From contig NZ_RKLQ01000001.1 of NCBI RefSeq assembly GCF_019599405.1, positions 1,426,001 to 1,490,000 on the forward strand: a stretch of 64,000 bases of DNA, in the 5' to 3' direction. Position numbers and translations under genes: made by a program. Positions 18,196 through 28,928 of this stretch are shown piece by piece (position 1 is the first letter of the stretch; every line of letters begins with the position of its first letter). The notes below the pieces were generated by a model. The model did no database searches, was not told the DNA's origin, and saw nothing but the letters and a program-made list of their open reading frames with translations. Origin of the DNA: Haloarcula salinisoli (GTDB lineage Archaea > Halobacteriota > Halobacteria > Halobacteriales > Haloarculaceae).

Positions 18196-18387
18196 TTACG
18201 CTTCGACCGGGCGGTTGTACTTGCGCGTGACGTAGCCTGCGATGCGGTTACGGACGCCCTTGGACTCGATGTTCGTGACCTCGGTGACGACTTCCTTGTT
18301 GTGCTCGAAGTCGGCGCCGAAGGCGTCTGGGTACTTCTCCATGATGAGTCGCCCTGTCTTCTTGACGTAGGCGGGTTTGATTGCCAT
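18196..18387 (-). CDS. rps17e: 30S ribosomal protein S17e
   Basis: 63-residue eS17 of the short archaeal type, beginning MAIKPAYVKKTGRLIMEKYP and containing NKEVVTEVTNIESKGVRNRIAGYVT. The ATG at 18387 is preferred over an upstream in-frame ATG because all archaeal homologues start here and a CCTTTTTGAAGG box lies 28 bp upstream. Confidence 0.96.
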   Translation of the reverse strand: MAIKPAYVKKTGRLIMEKYPDAFGADFEHNKEVVTEVTNIESKGVRNRIAGYVTRKYNRPVEA

Positions 18388-18440
18388 GCGCCAATGTTGC
18401 CTGCTGGCCTTCAAAAAGGGTTCGACTTCGTGACCGGGCG

Positions 18441-18452
18441 CGAACGTTTATC
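18441..18452 (+). promoter_or_regulatory. Plus-strand promoter-like element without a downstream ORF
   Basis: CGAACGTTTATC reads as a BRE plus TATA pair directed rightward. No ORF starts near the expected initiation point (about 18475); instead a palindrome-rich segment follows. Confidence 0.4.
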
Positions 18453-18493
18453 ACCGGGAACGGGACCAGACGGCCCCATGCGCTGACCAGACG

Positions 18494-18566
18494 GGTGGCG
18501 TGTCCCGCGGTTGTGCGACACCGCACGCCACCGAGCGCCGGTGTCTTACTCCGACACCGCGGTGTC
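18494..18566. repeat. Cluster of perfect inverted repeats, candidate structured RNA
   Basis: GGTGGCGTG (18494-18502) pairs with CACGCCACC (18524-18532). CGGTGTC (18539-18545) pairs with GACACCG (18553-18559). GACACCGCGGTGTC (18553-18566) is itself a palindrome. A 10-bp direct repeat GACCAGACGG precedes the cluster. It could be a small RNA read from the promoter at 18441 or a 3' structure of the DUF447 transcript. Confidence 0.55.
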
Positions 18567-18575
18567 GCCTGTTCG

Positions 18576-19169
18576 CTACCACTCCGCGTCGACCAGCTCG
18601 CGAACGCGGTCGAAAGCCGCCCGTTCGGGCTCGCTCCCGGCCGTCTCGACGACCGACTCGAAGTACGCGAGCCGGGAGAGCAGCTCGTCGCGGTCGTACG
18701 CCGGCACGTCCAGTCGCGATGCCGCGACGGTCGCCTCGACGACGGCGGCGTGGCCGCGGTTCGTCGTCGGGACCACGCGCCGTTCGACCCGCGATTCCTC
18801 GGGCACGAGCGCCCACTCGACCCACTGTGTCCCGTCGTCCTCGCCGTCGGCCAGCCGCTCGACGCGCACCCGGACCCAGGCGTCGGCACTCGTAAGCACC
18901 GGCTCGGACTCCTCGCGGACCGACAGCGCCGCCTCGGCGAAGTCGACCGGGTCCCGCGTGAACTGGACGTACCCCTCGCCGCGCTCGTCGAAGTTCCGCC
19001 AGGTTCGGGTTCGTCCCCACGTCGTCGCCGTCACCGGGCCGTCGTCTTCGGGTTCGTGCAGTCCCAGGGCGGCAACGTTCCACAGCTCGTTGGGCCCCAG
19101 TGTGGTCACCACGGATTCGGTGACGCCAGCGAGGTCAACGGGCCAGGCCGCTTCGCTCGCGCCAGTCAT
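18576..19169 (-). CDS. DUF447 family protein
   Basis: 197 residues, matching the archaeal DUF447 pattern (GVTESVVTTLGPNELWNVAALGL near the start, a TWGRTRTWRNF segment, and a C-terminal helical region). The fold in this family resembles FMN-binding split barrels; a bound flavin is plausible but unproven. It is the last gene of an operon in which every junction overlaps (cofD, Dus-like, CitG-like, DUF447), so a role in the same cofactor or modification pathway is likely. Confidence 0.75.
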   Translation of the reverse strand: MTGASEAAWPVDLAGVTESVVTTLGPNELWNVAALGLHEPEDDGPVTATTWGRTRTWRNFDERGEGYVQFTRDPVDFAEAALSVREESEPVLTSADAWVRVRVERLADGEDDGTQWVEWALVPEESRVERRVVPTTNRGHAAVVEATVAASRLDVPAYDRDELLSRLAYFESVVETAGSEPERAAFDRVRELVDAEW

Positions 19170-20005
19170 ACCACCAGCCCCCGTTCAAGCGCGACGAACA
19201 GTGCGCCGGCCACGAGGTCGGCCGTCGTCCCGGGGTTGATGTCGCGGGCGACCAGTTCCTCCGCCAGCTCGGTGGCATCTTCCTCGCCGTCGAGCACGGC
19301 TTGAGCCCGACGCTGTACCTCGGCCGCAGCGTCGGGACTGTTGCGCGTCACGACGAAGGTGTCGACGTCCTCGGCCAGCAACTTGAGGAAGACCCGGGAG
19401 GCACGGTCGGGGACCGGCCCGTCGTCGGCAAGCAGCGCCTCGGCAGCTTCGAAGACACGCGCGAACCCACCGGCCCACTCGGCGGCGATACCGTCGACGT
19501 CGGCACTCTCGGCCATCACATCGAACAGCGTGAGCCCTTGCGCTTCCAACTCCGGAATCGCATCACTCCCGTGGCGGACGTCCAGCGGCTCCATCCCCTC
19601 GGGCGGGTCGTCGACGGCGACGTCGACGTGTTCGAAGGCCCGGTAGAAGGCCGCGGCGTCCGCCACAGTAGTCCCTCGGACCACGCGGTCGACTCCGGCA
19701 GGAGTCAGGTCGCCCTCGCCCGCGGCGGCGACCAGCGGCGCGAGCAGGAGCAGTGCGCCAAACTGCGTATTGCCCGCCGACTGGTCGGCCATGCCGGCGA
19801 CGGCGTGCTCGAATGCCCGCCCCACCGGCTCGCCGTCGGCCGCTAGTCCCAGGCCGGGCCGGGCGCCGACGGCGCCGGCCATGAAGTGCTCGAAGCGCAG
19901 GTCGGCGAAGTCCCGTTCGCGGTCGACGTTGCCGGGCTTGGGCGTCCCGGTGACTTCGAGCAACAGCGCCAGTTCGGCGTTCTGGACCGGCGTTCGGTCG
20001 CTCAT
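19166..20005 (-). CDS. Triphosphoribosyl-dephospho-CoA synthase (CitG-like) family protein
   Basis: 279 residues. The GTPKPGNVDRERDFADL motif (about 20-37) and the second conserved block near GMADQSAGNTQFGALLLLAPL (about 111-131) are hallmarks of the CitG/MdcB family, which transfers ribosyl groups from ATP. A classical role in citrate or malonate lyase prosthetic group synthesis is unlikely because no lyase genes are nearby. In archaea, family members travel with DUF447 and coenzyme genes, which suggests a different ribosyl acceptor. Overlaps both neighbours by 4 nt. Confidence 0.8.
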   Translation of the reverse strand: MSDRTPVQNAELALLLEVTGTPKPGNVDRERDFADLRFEHFMAGAVGARPGLGLAADGEPVGRAFEHAVAGMADQSAGNTQFGALLLLAPLVAAAGEGDLTPAGVDRVVRGTTVADAAAFYRAFEHVDVAVDDPPEGMEPLDVRHGSDAIPELEAQGLTLFDVMAESADVDGIAAEWAGGFARVFEAAEALLADDGPVPDRASRVFLKLLAEDVDTFVVTRNSPDAAAEVQRRAQAVLDGEEDATELAEELVARDINPGTTADLVAGALFVALERGLVV

Positions 20006-20748
20006 CGCGTGACCTCCTGTGTGAACCAGTCGTCGGTCGCCTCGCGGACGGCGGCCAGCACGGCGGGGTCGTCGCTCGCCCGGCCGACACTCACCGCATC
20101 AGCCCCGTATTCGAGATACTCGCGGGCCGTATCGGGCCCGCGGACACCGTTGTTCGCGACGACGAACAGGTCGGTCGCGGTCGCGATATCGTCGACGACC
20201 GACTCCGAGTCCATCGCGTCGACGTGGATGGCGTCGGCGCCGGCCTCGTCGATGCAGCGTGCCAGCCGAGGGAGGTCGACACCGGGGACCTCCGCCCGGA
20301 CCTTCACCGAGACCGCGGCACCGGTATCGGCGGCGGTCCGGACCTGCTCGGCGAGCCTATCCGCGTCCCGCAACAGCGACTCGCCGCCGCCGACGGCGCA
20401 CATCTCGTCCTGTCGGCAGTGGGCGTTCAGTTCCAGGATAGCGTCGTGGTCCCGGCAGACGCCAGCGGCACGCTCGAGGGGGGCAAGCGTCGTGGAACGG
20501 ACGTTGAACGCGCCACGGAGCGGGGACTTGTCGAGCGCCCCGAGCTGGGTGTCGACGAATGCTATCGGGTCCGCGGGCAGGAACTCCGAGCGGTCGCGGT
20601 CTGTCAACGCTTGGGCGGCCTCGCGCGAGGCCTCGTCGAGCGCGATACCGCCCAGGAAGGCACAGCCGACGTGGTCGGTGGCGGCCCGCGCCCAGTCGGC
20701 GTCGGCCTCGCCGCTGAGACTCGCCAGGGCGACCCGCGGGCGGAACAT
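20002..20748 (-). CDS. Dus-like flavin TIM-barrel protein
   Basis: 248 residues related to tRNA-dihydrouridine synthase/dihydroorotate dehydrogenase barrels: ELNAHCRQDEMCAVGGGESLL (with a cysteine near residue 112), VSVKVRAEVPGVD, and a C-terminal VVANNGVRG..EYGADAVSVGRA phosphate-binding segment. It is shorter than true Dus enzymes (about 300 or more) and appears to lack the C-terminal tRNA-binding helical domain, so it may act on a small molecule. The ATG at 20748 shares its A with the cofD stop codon (TGATG). Confidence 0.75.
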   Translation of the reverse strand: MFRPRVALASLSGEADADWARAATDHVGCAFLGGIALDEASREAAQALTDRDRSEFLPADPIAFVDTQLGALDKSPLRGAFNVRSTTLAPLERAAGVCRDHDAILELNAHCRQDEMCAVGGGESLLRDADRLAEQVRTAADTGAAVSVKVRAEVPGVDLPRLARCIDEAGADAIHVDAMDSESVVDDIATATDLFVVANNGVRGPDTAREYLEYGADAVSVGRASDDPAVLAAVREATDDWFTQEVTR

Positions 20749-21740
20749 CAGGCCACCTCCGCGAGCGCGTCGGCTACCGTTCGGGCTACGCGCTCGGCGT
20801 CGCCCTCGGTCTCCATCGTCGTGTCCGTCCGGACCACGGGACGGTCGAGGGCGGTATCGTCCTCGCCGTCGAGGACGAACGCGTCGGCGAAGGGGTACGC
20901 CTCGGCGACCCCGGCCGTACTGGGCTCCCGGCCCACCCCGGCCATCAGGTCGGCGGCAGGTCCGGAGAACACCTCGTTCTCGACGAACGGCGAGACGGCG
21001 ACGACGGGGGTGTCGGCGAGCGCTCCGGCGACCCCGTCGACGGCGAGCATCGGTCCCAGCGACGTGACTGGGTTCGACGGGCCGACGACGACGGGCTCGG
21101 AGAGGGCATCCAGCACGGCCTCGGTCGCCGAGGCCTGGTCGCCGCCGCGGAACTCGACGTCCTCGACGGGTGGTTCGCCGTTGCGACCGACCCACCACTC
21201 CTGGAAGTGCATCGGTCCCTGGGGCGTGTGAATCATCGTCGCCACGGGGTCGTCGCTCATCGGCAGGAGCTCGCGGTCGAGCCCGAAGGCGTCTGCCAGC
21301 TGCCGGGTCACCTCGGTCAGGGAGTAGCCAGCGTCGAGCAGCGAGGTCCGGGTGACGTGGACCGCGCGGTCCCGGTCCCCGATGTGCATGAACTCCGCGA
21401 CGCCGGAGAAGCGTCTATATCGGGCGATATCGCGCCCGCTGGTCTGGGCGTCCTCTGGGAGATATTGGGGGCCGGTCGGGAGGTCGGCCGCCGCCGCCAG
21501 CCGGTGGAGTTCGTCGTGCGTTGCCGCCGTATCGTCCGCGATACCCCACCACGTCTCCCGGTCGAGTTCGCCGCCGTCCAGAAACAGCACCGTGTCGAGG
21601 TCGGGACAGACCAGGTGTCCGCCCAGCTCGATGTCGTCGCCGGTGTTGGCGACGACCGTGGTTCGCTCGGGAGCGAACACGTCGCCGGCACCGGAGAGCA
21701 GCTTCGGCGTGCCGGTCCCGCCGGCGAGGAACGTAACCAT
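20748..21740 (-). CDS. cofD: 2-phospho-L-lactate transferase (coenzyme F420 biosynthesis)
   Basis: 330-residue CofD that joins the phospholactyl group to the deazaflavin Fo to form F420-0. The N-terminus has the GGTGTPKLL nucleotide-binding loop, followed by [20 protein letters not shown], the signature of the family. The HFQEWWVGR and [14 protein letters not shown] motifs are also present. It leads the operon; a TATA box 28 bp before the ATG predicts a leaderless mRNA. It implies that the organism makes F420. Confidence 0.95.
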   Translation of the reverse strand: MVTFLAGGTGTPKLLSGAGDVFAPERTTVVANTGDDIELGGHLVCPDLDTVLFLDGGELDRETWWGIADDTAATHDELHRLAAAADLPTGPQYLPEDAQTSGRDIARYRRFSGVAEFMHIGDRDRAVHVTRTSLLDAGYSLTEVTRQLADAFGLDRELLPMSDDPVATMIHTPQGPMHFQEWWVGRNGEPPVEDVEFRGGDQASATEAVLDALSEPVVVGPSNPVTSLGPMLAVDGVAGALADTPVVAVSPFVENEVFSGPAADLMAGVGREPSTAGVAEAYPFADAFVLDGEDDTALDRPVVRTDTTMETEGDAERVARTVADALAEVA

Positions 21741-21763
21741 ACGCCGACGTAGGGGAGACGGGC

Positions 21764-21773
21764 GGTATAAACG
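21764..21773 (-). promoter_or_regulatory. TATA box of the cofD operon
   Basis: CGTTTATACC on the minus strand, centred 28 bp before the cofD ATG. Confidence 0.65.
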
Positions 21774-21884
21774 TGGCCCTGTGTCACGGGGTTCGTATCA
21801 ACCGCCTGAGAATCACTGCTGAGAACTGCGCGGGTACACTCAATAGTGTTCACTCTGAGGATGACCTGTTGGGGTCAATCAACC

Positions 21885-22415
21885 GTGAACGCACACCGAT
21901 TCGCGCCCGCAGCCCCGGACGAAGCCTACGTCTACGGGGCCTGCACGCCGGGCTGGCACTCGGCCGCCGGCCGCGACGCTGCCATCGACGACTGGGTCGA
22001 ATTTATGCGATCGGAGGGTATCGAGCGGGTCTGTTGTCTGCTGACTGGCTGTCAACTGGACGACTGCGGCGCCGTGCTGGACCGCTACGCGGCGGCATTC
22101 GGTGAGGGGAACGTGTTACACGCACCGGTCCGGGACCACCACCTGGTGCCCGAAGACGTGCTCGTCGAGGAGATACTTCCGTTCCTGGCCGAGAGCCGCG
22201 ATGTCGAGGAGCCGGTCGTCGTCCACTGTCTGGCGGGTATCGGTCGGACCGGACAGGTACTGGCCGCCTGGCTCGTCTACAACCGAGATTACGGCCCGGA
22301 GCGCGCCATCGAGACGGTCACGGACAACGGCCGGGACCCGACGGACGCCGTCAGGATGGGCAACGCGACCGAAGACGAACTGGTGGCGCTGCTGGAGACC
22401 GTCGCGCGGCTGTAG
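21885..22415 (+). CDS. Dual-specificity/tyrosine phosphatase-like protein
   Basis: About 176 residues. The active-site loop VVHCLAGIGRTGQVLA near residue 120 fits the C-x5-R-T/S signature of cysteine-based protein phosphatases; an upstream Asp in VRDHHLVPED may be the general acid. Substrate is unknown (phosphoprotein, RNA cap-like or phosphoinositol). The start is uncertain: GTG at 21885 (VNAHRFAPAAPDE) looks best, with ATG codons at 21861 and 21846 in the same frame. Confidence 0.85.
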   Translation: MNAHRFAPAAPDEAYVYGACTPGWHSAAGRDAAIDDWVEFMRSEGIERVCCLLTGCQLDDCGAVLDRYAAAFGEGNVLHAPVRDHHLVPEDVLVEEILPFLAESRDVEEPVVVHCLAGIGRTGQVLAAWLVYNRDYGPERAIETVTDNGRDPTDAVRMGNATEDELVALLETVARL

Positions 22416-22472
22416 GCGGGCGGCATCGGCAGTCGGGAGTACTGTTTTGCCCGCTGCAGGCCAACGGGGAGT

Positions 22473-23696
22473 ATGACCACTATCAAGGACAGTGTCCACG
22501 ACCACATCGCGGTCGAGGGCGTCGCCGCCGACCTCCTGGAGACGCCACCGGTCCAGCGGCTCCGCCGGGTCAAGCAGCTGGGGACGGTGACGATGGTCTA
22601 CCCCTCGGCGAACCACACGCGCTTCGAGCACTCGCTGGGGGTCTACCACCTGGCCGACCGCGCACTCTCCCACCTCGGCATCGAGGGACGACAGGCCGAA
22701 CGGGTGCGGGCGGCGGCCCTGTTGCACGACGTTGGCCACTCTCCCTACAGCCACAATATCGAGGAGATAGTCCACCGGAAGACGGGGAAGTACCACGACG
22801 ACGTGGCCGAGCTGCTGGACAGGGGTGAGGTCGCTCGTGTGCTGGCGGACCACGACCTCTCCCCGTCGAAGGTCGCCGGGCTGGTCGGGGGCGAGGGGGA
22901 ACTCGGCCAGCTGGTCTCGGGCGAACTCGACGTCGACCGGATGGACTATCTGGTGCGGGACGCCCACCACACCGGCGTTCCCTATGGCACCATCGACCAC
23001 GAGCGGCTGGTTCGAGAACTCCGCTTCGTCGAGGGCGACCTGGTGCTCGACGAGGGGAACGTCCAGACGGCCGAGTCGCTGCTGCTCGCGCGGGCGCTGA
23101 TGAACCCGACCGTCTACGCCCACCACGTCGCCCGCATCGCCAAATCGATGTTGCGTCGCGGGACCGAGCGGCTGCTGCGGGAGACGGACGTGACCGCCGA
23201 GAAACTCAGGCGGTGGGACGACTGTGACCTGCTGGTCGGGTTGCGCGAGAGCGACGCCACGAGCGAGTACGCCCGGCGGCTGAGCGAACGCGACCTGTTC
23301 AAACGGGCGGTGTGGGCCGAACGGCCGGCCGTGCCCGACGAGCTACTGGCGGCCGACCACGACGATATCCGCGAACTGGAGGAAGAGATAGCCGACGCCG
23401 CGAACGTCTCGCCGGCGGCCGTCGTCCTGGACATCCCCGCGGCGCCCTCGATGACGGAGTCGTCCAGTCGAGTGCTCGTCAACGGGGCGGTCCGCCGGCT
23501 GGGCGAGCAGTCGACGCTGGTCAACGCCATCCGGGCCGCCCAGACGGACCAGTGGCGGCTGGGCGTGTACGCGCCGTCGGCCGACAGCGAGCGGGTCGGC
23601 GAGGCCGCCGTCCGCGAACTCGGACTGGACCTGGACGGGACGCGCGTCCGCGACGTGCGACGCGGTATCCACGCCACCCTCGACGAATTTAACTGA
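22473..23696 (+). CDS. HD-domain phosphohydrolase (dNTPase-like)
   Basis: 407 residues. The HD metal site is visible as ALLHDVGHSPYSH near residue 82-94, with the upstream histidine in NHTRFEHSLGVYHLA and the downstream aspartate in ELDVDRMDYLVRDAHHTG. This arrangement is shared with archaeal and SAMHD1-type dNTP/phosphomonoester hydrolases. The N-terminal DSVHDHI..VEG and PVQRLRRVKQLG segments also match that family. A CTGTTTTGCC box about 27 bp upstream fits a leaderless ATG. The C-terminal 130 residues are variable. Confidence 0.9.
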   Translation: MTTIKDSVHDHIAVEGVAADLLETPPVQRLRRVKQLGTVTMVYPSANHTRFEHSLGVYHLADRALSHLGIEGRQAERVRAAALLHDVGHSPYSHNIEEIVHRKTGKYHDDVAELLDRGEVARVLADHDLSPSKVAGLVGGEGELGQLVSGELDVDRMDYLVRDAHHTGVPYGTIDHERLVRELRFVEGDLVLDEGNVQTAESLLLARALMNPTVYAHHVARIAKSMLRRGTERLLRETDVTAEKLRRWDDCDLLVGLRESDATSEYARRLSERDLFKRAVWAERPAVPDELLAADHDDIRELEEEIADAANVSPAAVVLDIPAAPSMTESSSRVLVNGAVRRLGEQSTLVNAIRAAQTDQWRLGVYAPSADSERVGEAAVRELGLDLDGTRVRDVRRGIHATLDEFN

Positions 23697-23717
23697 ACCA
23701 GGCGGAGAGATACGTGT

Positions 23718-24737
23718 ATGATTATCGAGGGTATCGTCCTCCGCGGGCGCGAGTTCGAGCCTGTCGAGGGCCGCGTCGTCGTCGAGGACGGTGAGATAGC
23801 CGCCGTCGAGGAAGCCAGCGTCGACGGGACCGCCATCGTCTGCCCGGCCTTCGTCAACGCCCACACCCACATCGGCGACTCCATCGCGAAGGAGGCCGGC
23901 GAGGGGCTCTCGCTTTCGGAACTGGTCGCCCCGCCAGACGGGCTGAAACACCGCCTCCTCCGGGCGGCCGACCGCGAGGAACTGGTCGCGGCGATGGCCC
24001 GGTCGCTGTCGTACATGGAGCAGTCCGGGACCGGCGCGTTCGTCGAGTTCCGCGAGGGCGGTGTCGACGGGGTGGAAGCCATCAGGGCCGCGCTGGAGGG
24101 GCCGGACCTGGAGAGCGTCGTCCTCGGTCGGGAGACGGTCGAGGCGATGGAGCGGGCCGACGGGTTCGGGGCCAGCGGTGCCAACGACGCGGATTTCGTC
24201 GCGGAACGCCGGGCGACACGAGAGGCCGGGAAGCTCTTTGGCATCCACGCGGGCGAGGTCGACAGCTCCGACATCAACCAGGCGCTGGACCTCGACCCGG
24301 ACTTCCTGGTCCACATGGTCCACGCCGAGGAGCTACACATGGACCGGGTCGCCGACAGCGAGATACCCGTCGTCGTCTGCCCGCGGTCGAACTGTACCAC
24401 CGGCGTCGGCCAGCCGCCCGTCGAGGCGCTGACTACACGCACGACGGTCGCGCTGGGGACCGACAACGTCTTTCTCAACAGCCCGTCGATGTTCCGCGAG
24501 ATGGCCCTGACCGCGCAGCTGTACGACCTCTCGGCTCGCGAAATCCTCCGGATGGCGACGGTCAACGGCGCCGAAATCGCCGGGATAGACGGTGGCCTCG
24601 TCGAGGCGGGCCAGCCCGCTCGGCTCTGCGTGCTCGACGGCGATTCGGACAACCTCTGTGGCGTCCACGACCCGGTGCGGGCCGTCGTCCGCCGGGCTGG
24701 GACCGCCGACGTGGAGCGGGTCGTGCTGGCTGGGTAA
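23718..24737 (+). CDS. Amidohydrolase superfamily deaminase-like protein
   Basis: 339 residues, compact for the family. The first metal motif is FVNAHTHIGDS; a histidine in GIHAGEV, another in HMVHAEELH, and the aspartate in ALGTDNVFLN complete a mononuclear site of the cytosine/guanine/SAH deaminase type. The GLVEAGQPARLCVLDGD C-terminus is the usual beta-sandwich. The exact base or nucleoside substrate cannot be assigned. It starts 21 bp after the HD gene and has its own AATTTAACTG box inside the HD gene's 3' end. Confidence 0.85.
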   Translation: MIIEGIVLRGREFEPVEGRVVVEDGEIAAVEEASVDGTAIVCPAFVNAHTHIGDSIAKEAGEGLSLSELVAPPDGLKHRLLRAADREELVAAMARSLSYMEQSGTGAFVEFREGGVDGVEAIRAALEGPDLESVVLGRETVEAMERADGFGASGANDADFVAERRATREAGKLFGIHAGEVDSSDINQALDLDPDFLVHMVHAEELHMDRVADSEIPVVVCPRSNCTTGVGQPPVEALTTRTTVALGTDNVFLNSPSMFREMALTAQLYDLSAREILRMATVNGAEIAGIDGGLVEAGQPARLCVLDGDSDNLCGVHDPVRAVVRRAGTADVERVVLAG

Positions 24738-24794
24738 AGAGTGGTGTGGTAGCACATACCAACTACTATGCTGTCGGCCGGCCTACAGTAGCGT

Positions 24795-25253
24795 ATGTAC
24801 GACCGGATACTGGTGCCGACGGACGGGTCACCCAGCATGCAGTCGGTCGTGGACCACGCGACGGAACTCGCCGCCGTCCACGACGCGACACTCCACGGGC
24901 TCTACGTCGTGGATACCGGCAGCTTCGCCACGCTCCCGGTCGAGACGACGTGGGACGGCGTGACGGAGATGCTGCGGGAAGAGGGCGAACTGGCGCTGTC
25001 GGAGTTCACCGAGCGGGCCGGTGACGCACCCGTCGAAACCGCAATCATGAACGGCAATCCGAGCAGCGAAATCGTCGAGTACGCCCGGGAACACGACTGT
25101 GACACAATCGTCATGGGAACCCACGGGCGGGGTGGCATCGACAGACTGCTGCTGGGGAGCGTCGCAGAGCGCGTCGTGCGCGCCGCCCCGATTCCGGTGG
25201 TAACGGTGCCGATCAGCGAGGGCGAGACGGACGTCGAAGCCGCTCGCTCATAA
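24795..25253 (+). CDS. Universal stress protein (UspA family)
   Basis: 152 residues. Begins MYDRILVPTDGS and ends with the ATP-binding G-x2-G-x9-G-S/T signature (GTHGRGGIDRLLLGSVAERVVRAAPIPVV). It is predicted to bind ATP and form dimers. Its TAA overlaps the convergent birA stop by 6 nt. Confidence 0.93.
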   Translation: MYDRILVPTDGSPSMQSVVDHATELAAVHDATLHGLYVVDTGSFATLPVETTWDGVTEMLREEGELALSEFTERAGDAPVETAIMNGNPSSEIVEYAREHDCDTIVMGTHGRGGIDRLLLGSVAERVVRAAPIPVVTVPISEGETDVEAARS

Positions 25254-26189
25254 CGGTCGAAGGTGGTCGCAGTCGCCTGCTGCGACGGTGACGCGTTCCT
25301 CGCCGGTGTCGACGACGAGCGAGCCCGGATACTCGATGTCGACGGCCTCGCCGACGACCTCGCCGTCCGGGGTGTCGATGCGGACCTCGCGACCGAGTGT
25401 CGAGGCGTACTCGCGCCACTCGTCGAGGATAGCCTCGGGGTCGGTGCCGACAGTGTCGAACGTCTCCAGCACCCGCTGGGTGAACCGTCGTCGGTCCACT
25501 GGCTCGCCCCGGATCGCCGAGAGACTCATCGCGTCGGCCTCGCTCGGCAGGTCGTCGGGGTCGACGTTGGCGTTGATACCGATGCCGACGACCACCCACG
25601 AGACGCGGTCGGCCTCCCCCTCCATCTCCGTGAGGATACCCACCAGTTTCCGCTCCTCGCCGTCGACCTCGACGAGTACGTCGTTAGGCCACTTGATGAC
25701 CGCTTCGACGCCGGCCTCGCGGGCCGCACGCGTGACCGCGACGGCGGCCGCCAGCGTAAACACCGGCGTCCCCGCCATCGGCACGTCGGGGCGAAAGAGG
25801 ACCGACAGCCAGATACCGCCACTGGGTGAGTGCCAGGTCCGGTCGAGCCGGCCGCGCCCGCCTGTCTGTTCGTCGGCCAGCACCACGACGTCGGTCGCGC
25901 CCTCGCCAGCGAGTTCCCGGGCGCGCGCGTTCGTGCTCGGGATGGCGTCGTGGTACTCTATCTCGAAGGGTGCGTCGAGTTCGTACGCCACGGCCGGCCC
26001 GCCGAAATCTGGGACCCCACTGAGGAGGTACCCGTCGTCCTCGCTCGTGATGGTAAACCCCGCCTCCCGGAGCGCCTCGACGTGTTTCCAGACCGCCGCG
26101 CGGGAGACGTCGAGTCGCGACGCGATATCCGGCCCGGAGACCGGCCCGTCGGCGATAGCAGAAAGCACCTGCTCGCGTGTCTCGTGCAT
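25248..26189 (-). CDS. birA: Biotin--protein ligase with N-terminal HTH (BirA)
   Basis: About 313 residues. A winged-helix domain occupies residues 1-60 (GPDIASRLDVSRAAVWKHVEALREAG), then the catalytic domain with GGRGRLDRTWHSPSGGIW, the biotin loop, and KWPNDVLV with the catalytic lysine. The C-terminal SH3-like domain ends the protein. It biotinylates the carrier lysine of acyl-CoA carboxylase, whose gene lies about 0.8 kb away, and the HTH suggests it may also repress genes. The ATG at 26189 is 27 bp from a TTTTTTAGG box; a GTG at 26198 is an alternative. Confidence 0.94.
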   Translation of the reverse strand: MHETREQVLSAIADGPVSGPDIASRLDVSRAAVWKHVEALREAGFTITSEDDGYLLSGVPDFGGPAVAYELDAPFEIEYHDAIPSTNARARELAGEGATDVVVLADEQTGGRGRLDRTWHSPSGGIWLSVLFRPDVPMAGTPVFTLAAAVAVTRAAREAGVEAVIKWPNDVLVEVDGEERKLVGILTEMEGEADRVSWVVVGIGINANVDPDDLPSEADAMSLSAIRGEPVDRRRFTQRVLETFDTVGTDPEAILDEWREYASTLGREVRIDTPDGEVVGEAVDIEYPGSLVVDTGEERVTVAAGDCDHLRPL

Positions 26190-26211
26190 AGCCCCCACTT
26201 TTTCCGGTGTC

Positions 26212-26220
26212 CTAAAAAAC
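26212..26220 (-). promoter_or_regulatory. A/T box of birA
   Basis: GTTTTTTAG on the minus strand, centred 27 bp before the birA ATG. Confidence 0.55.
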
Positions 26221-26225
26221 GCGTG

Positions 26226-26888
26226 TCATCGCGTGCCGGTGTGGCCCCGTTTATGCTCGACCCTGCGGACGAGGGCGTCGGTGTCACCGTCCGTCGCCGA
26301 GAGCTCGGCCCCGTTCATCCCCCGGATACCGATGGCGACGACGTAATCCCCCTCGTGTTGGACTTTCGCGACGCTGACGACCACGTCGTGACTGGTCTCG
26401 TTATCGTCGACCATCGTCGCGTTGAACACCCGCACGTCTGCCTCTTTCCCGAGCATCGTGACCTGTCGTGTCTCCCGTTCTTCGACGTCGGTCAGGTTCT
26501 CGTACTGGTCGAACTGCCCCGAGAACTCCGTCAGGAGGTCCCGCTGTGACCAGTCCGCGACCGGATTCATCTCCTCCCCGAACAGCCGGACCTGGGGCGA
26601 GCTGACGACGGCGAAGGCGGCCCCCGGCGAACCGTCCGCGGTCCGGTTGACGTACAGCTCCGCGTGGTTCGAGACCGTCACTTCCCGCTCCTGGCCGGCG
26701 GCTTCGACCGACCGTGTGACGTTCTGTGTCTCGGTGGTGTTGTGGGTGTAGGCCAGTTCGTCCGCCTCGTTCACGCTCGCCTCACCAGCGACGAATCTCG
26801 TCTCCTCCTGCAGGAGCAACCCCGTACAGCCCGCAACCGACAGGAGCACGCAGACCGCGAGGACCGCACCGGTCCGTCTGAGTCTCAT
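26226..26888 (-). CDS. DUF6517-type lipoprotein
   Basis: 220 residues. An N-terminal signal with arginines and lipobox LLSVAGC (cysteine at about 21) is followed by a hydrophilic body with several Asn-x-Thr sites (possible N-glycosylation) and repeated strands. The pattern (FVAGEASVNEADELAYTHN, RTADGSPGAAFAVVSSPQV, GKEADVRVFNAT) fits the haloarchaeal DUF6517 group of unknown function, expected on the outer face of the membrane. It lies between birA and the biotin carboxylase but has no evident part in biotin metabolism. Confidence 0.75.
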   Translation of the reverse strand: MRLRRTGAVLAVCVLLSVAGCTGLLLQEETRFVAGEASVNEADELAYTHNTTETQNVTRSVEAAGQEREVTVSNHAELYVNRTADGSPGAAFAVVSSPQVRLFGEEMNPVADWSQRDLLTEFSGQFDQYENLTDVEERETRQVTMLGKEADVRVFNATMVDDNETSHDVVVSVAKVQHEGDYVVAIGIRGMNGAELSATDGDTDALVRRVEHKRGHTGTR

Positions 26889-26980
26889 CTTCAGGAACTC
26901 TACCGGTGACTGTTATAGGGTTTTTGAGACGCAGATGGAATCGCAGGACGTGACAGCGAGAACGGGTGAACGCGAGGGCG

Positions 26981-28834
<1,854 letters not shown>

Positions 28835-28857
28835 ACACGCTCATACCGAGACTCGCC

Positions 28858-28866
28858 TCATAAAAC
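28858..28866 (-). promoter_or_regulatory. Internal TATA box before the biotin carboxylase gene
   Basis: AGTTTTATG on the minus strand, centred 28 bp from the ATG at 28834, so the carrier subunit can be expressed independently of the carboxyltransferase. Confidence 0.55.
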
Positions 28867-28928
28867 TAGGCGGATTCACAGCCGACCCGGCGACCCACGA
28901 GGGTAGCGACCGCCCGGCCGGACACTCA

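Noticed and set aside
23114-24838. 574-residue minus-strand ORF
   Set aside because: Antisense to the HD hydrolase and amidohydrolase genes, Ser/Arg-rich, no motifs.
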